A DNA stretch of 64,000 nucleotides from G963674835 sp963674835. Lineage in GTDB: Bacteria; Planctomycetota; Planctomycetia; Pirellulales; Thermoguttaceae. Within the stretch, counting starts at the first letter, position 1. Each line of letters opens with the position of its first letter. The notes under the pieces were generated by a model that saw nothing but the letters and a program-made list of their open reading frames with translations, made no database searches and was not told where the DNA came from. The stretch lies in assembly GCA_963674835.2 (NCBI GenBank), contig CAXXKC010000002.1, forward strand, positions 744,001 to 808,000. Reading direction: 5' to 3'. Made by a program: the position numbers and the translations under genes. Shown in pieces: positions 1-9,684 of the stretch.

Positions 1-1798
1 TGAACTTCAGCGTGACGATATACGTGCCGTTGGGAACGGTCAGGTCGTAGCCCCGCGTGTTGTACCGGACCGATTGGTAGACCGGCTGCTCATCGGTGCC
101 AGAAACGGGCGCGGTGAAGCGAGCGATCGCGCCGCCGAGGGGCCCGGGCACGCTCGGCTTCGGCTCGGCCCTAACCGGGCTCATGTCGAAATCGGCAGGC
201 ACCCACGACTGATCCCAGCCCGCCGCCGCCAGCGCAGCAACGTTGCCGGCGAGGATCTTCGTGCGCCAGTGAATGCCCAGCAGGCCGGTGCAGCCCAGCC
301 GCCGTGCGTCGACCGCGTCGTACCTCATGCGGCCGACCCAGGGCTGCGGCGCCGTCATGTTCGGATCGTTTTCCATCCAGGGAATCACCCATTTCGGCCG
401 GCCCTCGATGTCGGCGAAGCCCGGCTCGTCGGGTGCGTGGCCCACCTGGCGATTGATGCAGCTCATCGGGCAATCCTTGGGCAACACCTTGTCCAACGCG
501 GCGCGGTCGTCTTGCGGTCCCAGCACCCAACCGCAGGTGGCCAGCGTGAACGGCTTGCCGATCGCTTCCAGTGCGGCCAGTGCGGCTTGGATGTCGCTCA
601 CGGTCGCTGCAAGCTGTTCAGGCTTATTGCCTTCCCAAGTCCACCCCTCCGGTGTCCACAGCCAGTAGTAGTCAACCGGGTAAGCCTTGGCGATCCGCCG
701 GAACATGCCCTCGTACAGTTCCCGGATTACCGCGGGGTCCTTGAAATCCTTCCCCTGCTCTGCAAGCCGCTCCCGCATCGGCTTCGGCACGGTCAGCGGG
801 GTTTCCGTGCCGATGCACGTCTTCACACCGAGCGTGCGGGCCTCAGCGAAGGCGTCGCCAAACATGTCGCCTACGCGATCGAACAGTTGGTTGCACTCGT
901 CGGGTGTCTTCGGCGAGGGGATCATCCCACGCATCACGTCGGGGCCGAAGTTGTCAATCTCGAACAGCATGGCAGCGCCGCCGCAGTAATCCGAGGTCTT
1001 CGTTGGGGCGTATCCCCAGGGGCCTTGACGTGCGGTGCTTGCCCAGCACGACGGGTAGCTGAATCGGACTCGGCCCTGCGAGTCCAAGTCGCCCGCCCTA
1101 CCGATCCACACGGCTGGCTCCGGCCCGACGCCTCCCTCGGGATAGCAGTGCAGCCCCAGGAAGTTCATCCGCATCTTTGGCAACTGAGCGATGTATGCCA
1201 GGTAGTCGTCGCGATTCCACCAGTCGGGGCCTTCGGGAAAATCGTGAAACGGCTGAATGCCCCGCGTGTCGAACAGCGGCTTGCCCACCTCGTCGAGCTC
1301 CGGAACTCGCACGGCGATCTTCGCGTCGGGCACGACGTCGCCATGCAGATAGAACCGCACGCCCAGATGTTCGACGGCCCGGTAGGCGCCGTAGAGCGTT
1401 CCCACGTCATCCCCGCCGACAATCCACAATTGTTTGTGCCCACCGGCCGGTGTTGTTTTGAGCAGGTACTGCTGCGGTCCGAGGTCCTTGACCGCCGCTT
1501 GGATGGCCGCCGTAGCACCCACCGGAGCACGGTCCTTGCGAACGATGATGATCGCATCGCCCGAGGGAGCAGTCTCTGCGGCAGCAATCGGCAGCAACTG
1601 GTCCGTGCGGACGTACACGTATCGTCGCACTTCACGAGCCGCAAAGCTCTCCAGGGCCGACGTTCCTGGGGCAGTGGCAATCGTCACAGCGGTGGCCGCC
1701 GGCGCCGCTTCGGCCGCATCCAACCCCAGTGCCGCGATCGCAACGGTCGACGTCAGGACTATCGCTGCGCACTCCAACAGCCGCACGATCGTGTTCAT
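1..1798 (-). CDS. Secreted GH67-N-like hydrolase with C-terminal malectin-like domain (partial)
   Basis: This gene runs off the left edge, so only the first 599 residues are visible. The start is an ATG at 1798, followed by a hydrophobic, Ala-rich signal peptide of about 30 residues. Residues near 90-160 read as the alpha-glucuronidase N-terminal (GH67-N) fold, including the typical stretch GTLYGAYRAVEHLGVRFY. A large barrel-like region follows. The last visible residues (NGTYIVTLKF) match a malectin-type carbohydrate-binding domain. It probably acts outside the cytoplasm on plant or algal glycans. It lies 24 bp downstream of the sugar-porter gene on the same strand, so the two are probably co-transcribed. 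The exact substrate is unknown. Confidence 0.7.
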   Translation of the reverse strand, partial: MNTIVRLLECAAIVLTSTVAIAALGLDAAEAAPAATAVTIATAPGTSALESFAAREVRRYVYVRTDQLLPIAAAETAPSGDAIIIVRKDRAPVGATAAIQAAVKDLGPQQYLLKTTPAGGHKQLWIVGGDDVGTLYGAYRAVEHLGVRFYLHGDVVPDAKIAVRVPELDEVGKPLFDTRGIQPFHDFPEGPDWWNRDDYLAYIAQLPKMRMNFLGLHCYPEGGVGPEPAVWIGRAGDLDSQGRVRFSYPSCWASTARQGPWGYAPTKTSDYCGGAAMLFEIDNFGPDVMRGMIPSPKTPDECNQLFDRVGDMFGDAFAEARTLGVKTCIGTETPLTVPKPMRERLAEQGKDFKDPAVIRELYEGMFRRIAKAYPVDYYWLWTPEGWTWEGNKPEQLAATVSDIQAALAALEAIGKPFTLATCGWVLGPQDDRAALDKVLPKDCPMSCINRQVGHAPDEPGFADIEGRPKWVIPWMENDPNMTAPQPWVGRMRYDAVDARRLGCTGLLGIHWRTKILAGNVAALAAAGWDQSWVPADFDMSPVRAEPKPSVPGPLGGAIARFTAPVSGTDEQPVYQSVRYNTRGYDLTVPNGTYIVTLKF

Positions 1799-1822
1799 GC
1801 CGTTCTCCCAAGTTTCGACGAC

Positions 1823-3280
1823 TCACAAAGTGGTATCCGCAGCCTGGTTCCAATGTTGTTCGATTTCCTCGAGCGATTTGCCCTTGGTCTCGGGCACGAA
1901 ACGCAGCACGAGCAGCACCAGCACCACGCAGAACCCTGCGTACACGTAAAACGGAAACGCATGATTGAACCGGCTTACCAGCCAGGAATCCTTGGCGTCC
2001 ATCAACGGGAAGGTCTGCGTGACGACGTAATCGGCCACCCAGAGAAAGAACGTAGCCAACCCCAGCGCCCGGCCGCGGATGGCTGTCGGATAGATCTCGG
2101 CCAGGATCACCCACGTAACCGGGCCGACCGACAGACCGAAGCACGCGATGTACATGAGAATGAACACGAGCATCGACGAGCCGACGGCGCCTGGGTCACC
2201 CATGCGTTGTGCAAGCACTCCCATGGCGGCCAAGCTGAGGCCCATCCCCGCGGCGCCCGCAATCATCAGCGGCCGTCGCCCCCAATAATCGACCGTGGCG
2301 ATGGCCACGACCGTGAAGAGCATGCCCGAGCCGTTGATCATGATCTGCTGGAGCAAACCGGCGTCGACGCCCGTCGAGGCGCTCAGTGTGCGGAAGATCG
2401 TTGCGCCGAAGTAGAGAAAGACGTTGATGCCCGTCACCTGTTGCAAAATGGCCAGGGCGATGCCCAACAGAAGCGGCACCCGCAACGCCGGCGAAAACAG
2501 TTCCCCCCAAGTCCCTCGTTCCTGCGAAATGGCCGCCTCGATGCTGCGGTACTCCGCGTCGCCGAAGGCCTCGCCTCCGATCTTATTAAGAATGCCGATC
2601 GCCTCGGAATGGCGTTTCTTCTCGATGAGCCATCGCGGGCTCTCCGGAATCGGCAGCAACAACAGCGCGAACAACAGCGCCGGCAGGATCTCGGTGCCGA
2701 ACATCCATCGCCAACCGAACTGGACGAGCCACTGCTGCACCTCCGGCTGCGAAGGATCGCCGTGTGAGTGAGCGATGAAGTAGTTCACGAAAGCCGTGGT
2801 GGCGATGCCGCCCGCGATGGCAATCTGGTTGACCGCCACCAGACGACCGCGGAGGTGGGCCGGTGCCAGCTCGGCGATGTACATCGGCGTGGTAATCGAC
2901 GCGATGCCGATGCCGATGCCACCGACGAATCGGAAGACGATAAACGTGATGATGTCGGGCGGCACCGTCGTGCCGATCGCCGATATCACGAACATCACGG
3001 CCGCCAGAAACAACGACAGCTTGCGCCCATAACGGTCGGAAACCGGCCCAACCAGCAGCACGCCAAGGGCGCAGCCGATGAGCACGCAGCCCGAACTCCA
3101 GCCCTTCATGAAGTCGCTCAGGTTGAAGTTCTTGGTCAGAGGTTCGATGGCCCCGGAGATAACGCCCGTATCGTAGCCGAAAAGAAGGCCGCCGAGCGTG
3201 GCGACCAGGCACACAGGAATCAGATAGGCAAGGTTGGTACGGACCGTCACACGAGCGTCGCAAACGTCGGTCGAATTCAT
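1823..3280 (-). CDS. MFS sugar porter
   Basis: This 485-residue inner-membrane permease belongs to the sugar-porter branch of the major facilitator superfamily and would import a mono- or oligosaccharide by proton symport. It shows the family signatures FGYDTGVISG in the first helix, GRKLSLF after helix 2, PESPRWLIEKK before the central loop, and VPETKGKSLEEIE after the last helix. Twelve hydrophobic segments can be counted. I chose the ATG at 3280 (MNSTDV) because the upstream extension of the frame is Arg-rich and overlaps the neighbouring ExbD gene. It precedes the secreted hydrolase on the same strand, which suggests coupled release and uptake of a sugar. The substrate cannot be read from the sequence. 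Confidence 0.88.
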   Translation of the reverse strand: MNSTDVCDARVTVRTNLAYLIPVCLVATLGGLLFGYDTGVISGAIEPLTKNFNLSDFMKGWSSGCVLIGCALGVLLVGPVSDRYGRKLSLFLAAVMFVISAIGTTVPPDIITFIVFRFVGGIGIGIASITTPMYIAELAPAHLRGRLVAVNQIAIAGGIATTAFVNYFIAHSHGDPSQPEVQQWLVQFGWRWMFGTEILPALLFALLLLPIPESPRWLIEKKRHSEAIGILNKIGGEAFGDAEYRSIEAAISQERGTWGELFSPALRVPLLLGIALAILQQVTGINVFLYFGATIFRTLSASTGVDAGLLQQIMINGSGMLFTVVAIATVDYWGRRPLMIAGAAGMGLSLAAMGVLAQRMGDPGAVGSSMLVFILMYIACFGLSVGPVTWVILAEIYPTAIRGRALGLATFFLWVADYVVTQTFPLMDAKDSWLVSRFNHAFPFYVYAGFCVVLVLLVLRFVPETKGKSLEEIEQHWNQAADTTL

Positions 3281-3308
3281 CGTCGGCCTTCGCGGGGTAC
3301 GGGGCTTG

Positions 3309-3920
3309 TCAGTACGCTTCCTCGTCGAGAGCCAACCGCACGTCGTCAATACCCACGGAGTTGCCCGCGTCCAGCACGCGAACAACCGTTGCATGGTACG
3401 CGTCGCCATTGCCCAGGACAAGCATCCTTCGCGGTGCCTGAGGGCCGTCGAATAGCTCGCGCAGCTTGACCCGCAGCTCCTGGTCGCTGGGGATCTCCTG
3501 GTCCTGAATCCACACGCTGTTGTCCTGGTCGATGCGCACGATCAGATAGTCGCTGTCCTTCTCGAAGTCGGCGATCGTTTTCGCACCTTTGGTCGACACC
3601 TTCTGAGGATCGGGCGTCGGCATGCCGATCGACGCACAGACGCCCTGCATGGACGTCACCAGGAAGAAGATCAACAGAAAAAAGACGATGTCGACCATCG
3701 CCGTCATGTCGACAAGGTCCAGGGGAAGCTGGCTTCCTGAGGTCCGTCTCAGCGGCCCGGCGTCGTCTTCGCCACCTTCTTCGTCGGCGGGAAGCACCGA
3801 GACCACCTCCGGCACGATCACGGTTGCCCCGCAGCGCGTGCAGCGCGCCGCGCGGCCAGACGTGCCGTCGGGCGTCTTCAAATGCTTGTCGCACTCGGGG
3901 CAGCGGAAACGAATGACCAT
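3309..3920 (-). CDS. ExbD/TolR-type protein with N-terminal zinc ribbon
   Basis: The first 30 residues form a zinc-ribbon-like CxxC...CxxC module (Cys7, Cys10, Cys27, Cys30). An acidic linker, one transmembrane helix (about residues 74-91) and a periplasmic ExbD domain follow. Asp77 at the start of the helix is in the position of the proton-carrying Asp of ExbD/TolR. The protein would work with the TolQ-like protein encoded two genes upstream to turn proton flow into mechanical work across the envelope. The stop of the preceding ExbD gene is 3 bp away, so translation is probably coupled. I know zinc ribbons fused to ExbD from other planctomycetes; the ligand role is inferred. Confidence 0.85.
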   Translation of the reverse strand: MVIRFRCPECDKHLKTPDGTSGRAARCTRCGATVIVPEVVSVLPADEEGGEDDAGPLRRTSGSQLPLDLVDMTAMVDIVFFLLIFFLVTSMQGVCASIGMPTPDPQKVSTKGAKTIADFEKDSDYLIVRIDQDNSVWIQDQEIPSDQELRVKLRELFDGPQAPRRMLVLGNGDAYHATVVRVLDAGNSVGIDDVRLALDEEAY

Positions 3921-3923
3921 GCC

Positions 3924-4400
3924 CTATTCCTTCTCCAACACCGCCAGCTTCAAGTTCATCCCCTCGACGCCCATCGCTGCTGTCGCGACGCGCAGCACAT
4001 CCCGCAAACAGACCTTCTTTTCGGCCTTCACCAGCACGGTGTCGCGTCCTTGCGTCCTCCCTTCTTCCACGGCCTGCCGGATTCGCTCGTCCAGTTGGGC
4101 ATTGTCCTCCAGCGCATTCCCTTGGCGCAGCTCGCCCACGTAAACGACCGCCTTGCGATCCTCGCCGGCCAACACGGTGAACATGACCGACATCTCCGGA
4201 TCCGCGGCCGTGCAATGGCTCGCGGCAGGCAGGTCCACCTCGGCGAGCGTGGCCGTCACCCACGTGACGAGGAAGAAGATGTTCATCATGAACACCAGGT
4301 CGACCATCGCGGTGATGTCGAAATGCGCGTCTTCCACCTCCGGCCGAGGTGCAACCAGCGGCTCACTGTCCAATGCTTTTGCTGAAGAAGACGCGTTCAT
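3924..4400 (-). CDS. ExbD/TolR biopolymer transport protein
   Basis: This 158-residue protein has a short cytoplasmic head, one transmembrane helix (about residues 32-50) containing the proton-relay Asp34 in the motif TAMVDLVFMMNIFFLV, and a periplasmic ExbD domain of about 100 residues. It is the middle gene of a TolQ-ExbD-ExbD operon on the minus strand. Only 2 bp separate it from the TolQ stop and 3 bp from the next ExbD. Two different ExbD subunits per operon fit a heteromeric stator. The energised partner (TonB-like or other) is not in the window. Confidence 0.87.
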   Translation of the reverse strand: MNASSSAKALDSEPLVAPRPEVEDAHFDITAMVDLVFMMNIFFLVTWVTATLAEVDLPAASHCTAADPEMSVMFTVLAGEDRKAVVYVGELRQGNALEDNAQLDERIRQAVEEGRTQGRDTVLVKAEKKVCLRDVLRVATAAMGVEGMNLKLAVLEKE

Positions 4401-4402
4401 GT

Positions 4403-5041
4403 TCAGACGGTTCCGGCGACGGATTTCAACTGCTCCAAAACGCGGGTAATCCCGGTTGTCACCGAGTCCTGCAAGGCTCGCACGCGAATGTTCAGCGTGG
4501 CCAGAACGTAGGTGAACGGAATGGCCGTGAGCAAGCCCATCGCCGTGCAGATCAAGGCGATGCTGATCTCGTGCGCGATTTGCGACGGCTGCACCTTCTC
4601 GCCCGTGCCGATGCGACCGAACGCAGCCATCATGCCCAACACCGTCCCGAACAAACCCAGCAGCGGACCGCTCTTGACCACCGTGGCGATCCAGCTCAGA
4701 CGGTGCTCCAAGTCGGCCAGCACTTCCTGGTGCACCAACTCCGAAGCCAACTGCCGAAGCTGCGAGTAGCTGAGGTGAACGCTATTCACAACGGCCGTCA
4801 CTACTCGCGGCAGCGCACAGTCCAGACCTTCGCACGCCTCCGTGGCCCCTTTCAGGTCGCGACGGTCCAGGCACTGCCTCACCTCGTCCAGAAAGGCGTT
4901 CTGCATGTAGTCGTTTCGGAATCTCAACTGGCGAATCCGTCGCCAGAGAAGAATGGCACAATAGAGTCCCCACAAGAAATTCAGTGTCAAGAAGCCATAG
5001 CAGGCGTCCCCCGCCGCGCTTGCCAGAGCATTGATGTCCAT
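4403..5041 (-). CDS. MotA/TolQ/ExbB proton channel family protein
   Basis: This 212-residue inner-membrane protein has three transmembrane segments (about residues 15-33, 118-141 and 158-183) and the family motif GLFGTVLGM at 129-137. It would form the proton channel together with the two ExbD proteins encoded directly downstream. I start it at the ATG at 5041 (MDINAL), which has GAGG about 9 bp upstream; the longer frame to 5083 adds 14 residues with no better signal. It is the first gene of the operon. An AT-rich stretch at 5262-5290 upstream may hold the promoter. Confidence 0.87.
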   Translation of the reverse strand: MDINALASAAGDACYGFLTLNFLWGLYCAILLWRRIRQLRFRNDYMQNAFLDEVRQCLDRRDLKGATEACEGLDCALPRVVTAVVNSVHLSYSQLRQLASELVHQEVLADLEHRLSWIATVVKSGPLLGLFGTVLGMMAAFGRIGTGEKVQPSQIAHEISIALICTAMGLLTAIPFTYVLATLNIRVRALQDSVTTGITRVLEQLKSVAGTV

Positions 5042-5432
5042 CGCGTACCTCGTCGGTAAATGAAGGGTATAAGAGCGTCCCAATTCTCATACTACTGCTC
5101 CCCAAAAGGGGTGTCAATCGGCTGCCCAGTTCCCCCGTGAATGAGATTCCATGCCCGGAACAACCTGCTCCGCTGGATTGGTCTCTGCCGACTCGTCACC
5201 GCCCGATTCAGGCTCGCCATGGCCGTCCGCCGCGTATTTCCCTGGAGCGCTATCCCACCTTGGATTTCATAATATAATATGATTAATCCCAAGGGATGAA
5301 ATAACCTCCAACGCGGCCAGTCCGCCTGGCGGCAAGCCTACGGGGAATGGCCCGATCGCCGCGCCCGGAAAGCCGCCAGGCGCGGTTGTGGTCACGATCT
5401 GGAAAGGACGATCACCGACCGTCAGCGCGATC
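5042..5432. other. Intergenic region with inverted repeat downstream of the LamG gene
   Basis: No gene is supported in these 391 bp. An AT-rich block at 5262-5290 stands out against GC-rich surroundings and could carry the promoter of the TolQ operon, but I could not place a convincing -35/-10 pair. A 10-bp inverted repeat (GCCTGGCGGC at 5324-5333 and its complement at 5372-5381, 38-nt loop) lies just beyond the stop of the LamG-domain gene and may form a 3-prime stem. Confidence 0.4.
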
Positions 5433-8114
5433 CTACCTGCCCTGCCCGGCCGATTCCCAAATCTTCAACACTTGCGTCTTTCGCGAATCGCTCGAATCAC
5501 GGTACGCCTCGACGGCGTGGGCCAGCCCGTCGCACAGTTTGGTCGTCGTGTCGAGGTACGATTTGTCGGCTGCCTGCTGCGATGCGGCCGGCAGCTGCGC
5601 GAGCTTTCCGTCGGCAAGCAGCTCTGCCCGCCGACAGGCGGTCGCCGCACATCCGACGACCAATCGGGCATGGGCGGCCTCGTACGTGTCGGAAAGCCCG
5701 GCCTCGTCGAGCAGCTTCCAGAAGCGGGCCACACGGGCGACCTCGCGGTCGAGCTTCCCAAGGTCTGCGGGGAAGGAGTGCTGTACGGTGGCCACCTGCC
5801 GCCCGTCGACGTAGAGGGCTTCGGTGCCGTCGGCCGCCACGGTGGCCGCCACATGAATCCACCGATCACCCGCGAGGTGCGCGCCGTGTGTGAGCGAACC
5901 GCGACTGACAATCAACCGCAGGGCGTTGCCGGGATGCGTGTCAAGCAGGTAGCCGTTGGCCGTCCCGGCGCGGCTCTTATCGATGATTCTCCCGCCACCG
6001 GCCGCCTGTGCTTCCGGCCGAATCCAGGCCGCCAGGGTACAGGCGTCGGTCAGGTTCAGCCGAGGATCGCTCTTGACCTCCAGATATCCGTCGCCGGACA
6101 GATGTATCCCCTTCCCTTCAGGCGTTTGAACATCCTTGACCTCACCAACGACGGTCGCCGCCAGATCGGCACCACGTGCATTGGGCACCACCTTGTCCTT
6201 CCTGGCATCGACCTTCCAATCGCCCACCAGCGCCTCGTCGCTGTCGAGCTTCGACGACTGCCGTTTCGCCAAGCCGGCCACTTCATCGGCCCCTAGCGCT
6301 CGGCGGAAGAGTTGAACCCGCGCGATATCGCCCCGGAATCGGTTTTCGCCCTGGCTGTCGGCTCCGATACGGAGCGGCAGATCGTTTGCAGCAATGACCG
6401 GGAACCCTCCGGCGAACCAGGCCGACTTGGCCAGTTCGGGCAGCGCCCCGTTCGACTGCGGCGACTTGCGGGGAACGAAGCCGCCGATCTTACCCTCACC
6501 CAATGCGATTTCGATGGTCGCCTCATTTGGCGTCTCGTCGTAAGGCAGCGTGATCGACGACTTGTCGAATTGCTTCCAGGGCTGTCCGTTGATCGAGACG
6601 GCCCGCACCGGTCCGCTTCCCGTCGTGGCCAAAAAGAGCCGCTTCTCGCCGAACCGGACGGGGAAGTTCTGCTGGAGCGCAGTGATCCGCGGCGGGATGT
6701 GAGGAATGAGCGTCAACGCGTCGGCCCGATAGAGATACTCGAACAGTCCGCGGACCATCGCCGCCGCTGGACCTAAACTGTCGTAGCACAGGTTGACCGG
6801 TTCCTTTGGCTGATAGACAGCGGCACCGAAATCCACCAGGGGATTGTCCATACGAAACTGGCGCGCAAACGTCATCATCTGTTCAAGGCTACGACGAACG
6901 TCGTCGTACTTGCCCAAGCGGTAGTAGCCCATAATCATGCGGGCTTCACACGTCGACCAGTGTCCGCCGTTGACCCACGTGCCGAACTTCCACAGCCAGT
7001 TGCTCGTCGGGTGGTACATGTCGTCCAGACCGGGGCAATTCGTAACGATCAGGCTGTGCGGTCGCAGCCCTGGAATTGAGGCGATCTTCCGATAGATCTT
7101 CTCGGCCTGGGCGTCGTCGACGACACGGAAGCAAATCGCGTCGTGATTGCAGACCGCCTCAAAGTAGCCGTGCTGCGGGGCTCCGTACACTCCATGGCGT
7201 GTTCCGTCCGGATCGAGGTACTTGATGAAGTATCCCTCGTCGGTAGTCAGTTGCTTCAGGCCCTGCCGCGCCAAGTCGCGGCGTGTGCGGCAGAGCTCTG
7301 CTAGGTCCGAGTGTCCTGCCAGCTTCTCCAACTCGATCAGGCGGTCCAGCGCAGCGATGTAGGTTATCGACAGTCCCGCTAGATACGCCTTGTCGTAGGT
7401 CCCGTCGGGCTTCTTCCATCCGGCGTAGCTGGGCGCCAACAGGTTGCCCGCCGCACCGGCCAGGAACAAATTGTTGGCCGGATCACGCCGCGATTCAATG
7501 AAGTTGACGCACCGCTGCAGTTTGGGAAGATAGTGGTCCAGCGCCGCACGATCCCGGCTCACGAGCAGCAGCTCCGCTTGCATAAGCAAACCGGCAGCCG
7601 TGAATTCCATCCCCCAGTCATGGATGGCCACATTGCCATCACCCTGTTTCGGAACAACCCAGCCGGGCGACGCCGCATCGCAGAGTTGGCCATCGGGGAC
7701 CACCCAAGTGTGATCCCTCCAGGTGAAGGTCCGCTTGCCGTCGCCCATCTGATCGAACCACAGAGCGTGGGAGTTGCCCAGGAACGTGACAAACGGCTCT
7801 TCGAGGAACGGAAGCGCGCAATAGGTTGGTCCGTAACTGTTCTGGATCCACCATGCGCCCCACGTCGGTCCCTCGACCAGTCCGTTCCAGGCGGGCGTGT
7901 AGAGCATGGGGAGATTCTGGAACTCCGGATCGGGGGCGAAGATGCGCCGTGAGATGTCCAACAACTGGATGTACGGAACATCGCCCTGCCCCGAATAGAA
8001 TTCACCCTCGAATCGGTCCGTGGCAGCCGTCACTGCCGAAGTAGCCGCGAAGACCGAGAAGGTGACCACGCCAAGGCAAACCAGACTGCGTAATACCGAC
8101 AACCTTCTGCTCAT
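5433..8114 (-). CDS. Secreted six-hairpin glycosidase-like protein with LamG domain
   Basis: This 893-residue protein starts with a signal peptide (about 30 residues, ending near SAVTAATDRFEG). Residues from about 40 to 520 resemble (alpha/alpha)6-barrel glycoside hydrolases of the MGH1/GH63-like group. A LamG (concanavalin A-like) region lies at about 600-780, with stretches such as GYLEVKSDPRLNLTD and FRGDIARVQLFRRALG, followed by a helical tail. I start at the ATG at 8114 because a hydrophobic leader follows directly. The gene begins 10 bp after the stop of the secreted TIM-barrel gene on the same strand, so they form an operon. The substrate is unknown, and catalytic acids cannot be assigned with certainty. 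Confidence 0.72.
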   Translation of the reverse strand: MSRRLSVLRSLVCLGVVTFSVFAATSAVTAATDRFEGEFYSGQGDVPYIQLLDISRRIFAPDPEFQNLPMLYTPAWNGLVEGPTWGAWWIQNSYGPTYCALPFLEEPFVTFLGNSHALWFDQMGDGKRTFTWRDHTWVVPDGQLCDAASPGWVVPKQGDGNVAIHDWGMEFTAAGLLMQAELLLVSRDRAALDHYLPKLQRCVNFIESRRDPANNLFLAGAAGNLLAPSYAGWKKPDGTYDKAYLAGLSITYIAALDRLIELEKLAGHSDLAELCRTRRDLARQGLKQLTTDEGYFIKYLDPDGTRHGVYGAPQHGYFEAVCNHDAICFRVVDDAQAEKIYRKIASIPGLRPHSLIVTNCPGLDDMYHPTSNWLWKFGTWVNGGHWSTCEARMIMGYYRLGKYDDVRRSLEQMMTFARQFRMDNPLVDFGAAVYQPKEPVNLCYDSLGPAAAMVRGLFEYLYRADALTLIPHIPPRITALQQNFPVRFGEKRLFLATTGSGPVRAVSINGQPWKQFDKSSITLPYDETPNEATIEIALGEGKIGGFVPRKSPQSNGALPELAKSAWFAGGFPVIAANDLPLRIGADSQGENRFRGDIARVQLFRRALGADEVAGLAKRQSSKLDSDEALVGDWKVDARKDKVVPNARGADLAATVVGEVKDVQTPEGKGIHLSGDGYLEVKSDPRLNLTDACTLAAWIRPEAQAAGGGRIIDKSRAGTANGYLLDTHPGNALRLIVSRGSLTHGAHLAGDRWIHVAATVAADGTEALYVDGRQVATVQHSFPADLGKLDREVARVARFWKLLDEAGLSDTYEAAHARLVVGCAATACRRAELLADGKLAQLPAASQQAADKSYLDTTTKLCDGLAHAVEAYRDSSDSRKTQVLKIWESAGQGR

Positions 8115-8124
8115 ACAAGGTTCC

Positions 8125-9570
8125 CTATTTCGCTTCAAATCGGCGCGACGTCGCGTACACGTGAACGTCATGGCCGCGGATACCGTCATGGAACGAGCTG
8201 TTTTTGACGACGTGCCCTTCGTCGGAGTTGAGATGGTATAGGGTCTTGCCCTCCAGCGCCTTCGGCAGATCCTTCACATCGAAGGCAACACCCGATCGCC
8301 ATTCGTTGACGGCGATGAGGACCCAATCGTCGCCGACCTGGCGCAGAATGAGCTTCGGATCGCCGCCATTGAACGTTGTATAGTTCGGCTCCGCAACCAC
8401 AACCGGCGATTTCAGCTTCGGGGCTACGATAGCCAGCTCCAGCGCCCGAAGTTCCTTGCCCAGCTTCATCACGTCGTTCCACAGCGTGCTGTCCTTTTCG
8501 ATGGCGCTCGTACCCCAGTAAAGGATTGCGTTCGCGCCGTGAAGCAAGGCGTCGTAGGCCATGAACCGCGTTTCCTGCAGGTTTGGCCGACGGCCTCGCA
8601 CCGGGTCAGTCGGATTGAAGGGATCATCCTTGAGGTCTGTCCAGCCAAAGCCTTGGAGAACCATCCAGCAGGCCTTGCCCGGCGCGCCCTCGCGCATCAC
8701 ATCTGTCGCCACGCCAACGCCCGTCAGGTCCGAGTCGCTTAAAGCCTGGCCGTGGCGTACGCCCATACCACCCGGAGCCGGATAGATGTCGCATCCGGCC
8801 GCGTCGACCGCCCTGTTGTGGACTCGAAGGTCGGCAACTGAATTGCAGGGTGCATGGTTCTGCCACAAGACGTGTTTCGGATCGTGCTTGCGGACGCACT
8901 CCCAACCACGGGTAAGCCGGTCGCCAAGATCTTGCGCGGCCTGGAGGCGGGCGGTCGGACGCAGGTCGGGCCGAGGGTCGCCATCTCCAAGAGCTTTCCA
9001 GAGGTCGTCGTAGAGCGGCTCGGCCTCTTTCCACATACACCGCTGCGTGTAATCGAGCGCCTTCTCAAGCATCTTGCCGTACTTTGCGGCATTGGGATCG
9101 CCCTTCGCGGCGGCCTTTCCGATCCGCTCCATCAGCTGTTTCGGCTGTTCACCCATGAGCCAACCATAGGCGGCGAAGTAGGTCATCCATAGCGCCTCGT
9201 CGGGCCCCTCCCAGCAAAGCAGCGCGGGATGGTCCTTAAGAGCATCGACAGTCTCGATGAGTCGATTCTTCGCCTCTGCGTCGCCCTTGGGAAGATCGAG
9301 TTGGCCGCCGAGCGGGATCCACGCACGCAATCCAAAGGCCTGGAGCCGGTCGAGCGTTGCTTTGTCGGTGTTGGCGCAGACCAGATTGAACCCGCTCTGA
9401 GCAACCTGTTCGAGCAACGCATCGTCGTCGGGCCGTTCGTAAAGACCGAGAATGAGACGAGGCTTGCCGTCGATCAACAGAAAGCCCTCTTTGTTGAATC
9501 GCACTTGATCGGGTGCCGCGGCGCCAACGCACAGAAACGCAACAATCGCCAATACAAAGTGAACTCGCAT
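8125..9570 (-). CDS. Secreted TIM-barrel glycosidase-like protein
   Basis: This 481-residue protein has a clear signal peptide (first 19 residues, Ala-rich cleavage region) and reads as a beta/alpha barrel of the kind found in secreted glycosidases. It includes GKPRLILGLYERP near the N-terminus and an acidic strand end CWEGPDEALW that may carry a catalytic Glu. GGAGGAG lies just before the ATG at 9570. It is the first gene of a two-gene operon with the LamG-domain glycosidase-like gene. I cannot assign a GH family number from the sequence alone. Confidence 0.6.
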   Translation of the reverse strand: MRVHFVLAIVAFLCVGAAAPDQVRFNKEGFLLIDGKPRLILGLYERPDDDALLEQVAQSGFNLVCANTDKATLDRLQAFGLRAWIPLGGQLDLPKGDAEAKNRLIETVDALKDHPALLCWEGPDEALWMTYFAAYGWLMGEQPKQLMERIGKAAAKGDPNAAKYGKMLEKALDYTQRCMWKEAEPLYDDLWKALGDGDPRPDLRPTARLQAAQDLGDRLTRGWECVRKHDPKHVLWQNHAPCNSVADLRVHNRAVDAAGCDIYPAPGGMGVRHGQALSDSDLTGVGVATDVMREGAPGKACWMVLQGFGWTDLKDDPFNPTDPVRGRRPNLQETRFMAYDALLHGANAILYWGTSAIEKDSTLWNDVMKLGKELRALELAIVAPKLKSPVVVAEPNYTTFNGGDPKLILRQVGDDWVLIAVNEWRSGVAFDVKDLPKALEGKTLYHLNSDEGHVVKNSSFHDGIRGHDVHVYATSRRFEAK

Positions 9571-9684
9571 GATCTCCTCCCGGGTTGATCTTCAGACTCG
9601 ACCTGATGCCGCACAGCGTCAGTATCGAGGTAGAAGCATCGTGCTACGATGACTGAAATGCGGATCGTCTCTTGCAGGCCTATC

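Noticed and set aside
74..2767. Long plus-strand open frame (897 codons) over the hydrolase and MFS genes
   Set aside because: Its protein is Arg/His-rich with no fold, while the minus strand encodes a signal peptide, a GH67-N motif and sugar-porter motifs in the same DNA. It is a GC-driven shadow.
5262..5290. Defined promoter for the TolQ operon
   Set aside because: The stretch is AT-rich, but no -35/-10 pair with 16-18 bp spacing could be placed on the minus strand.
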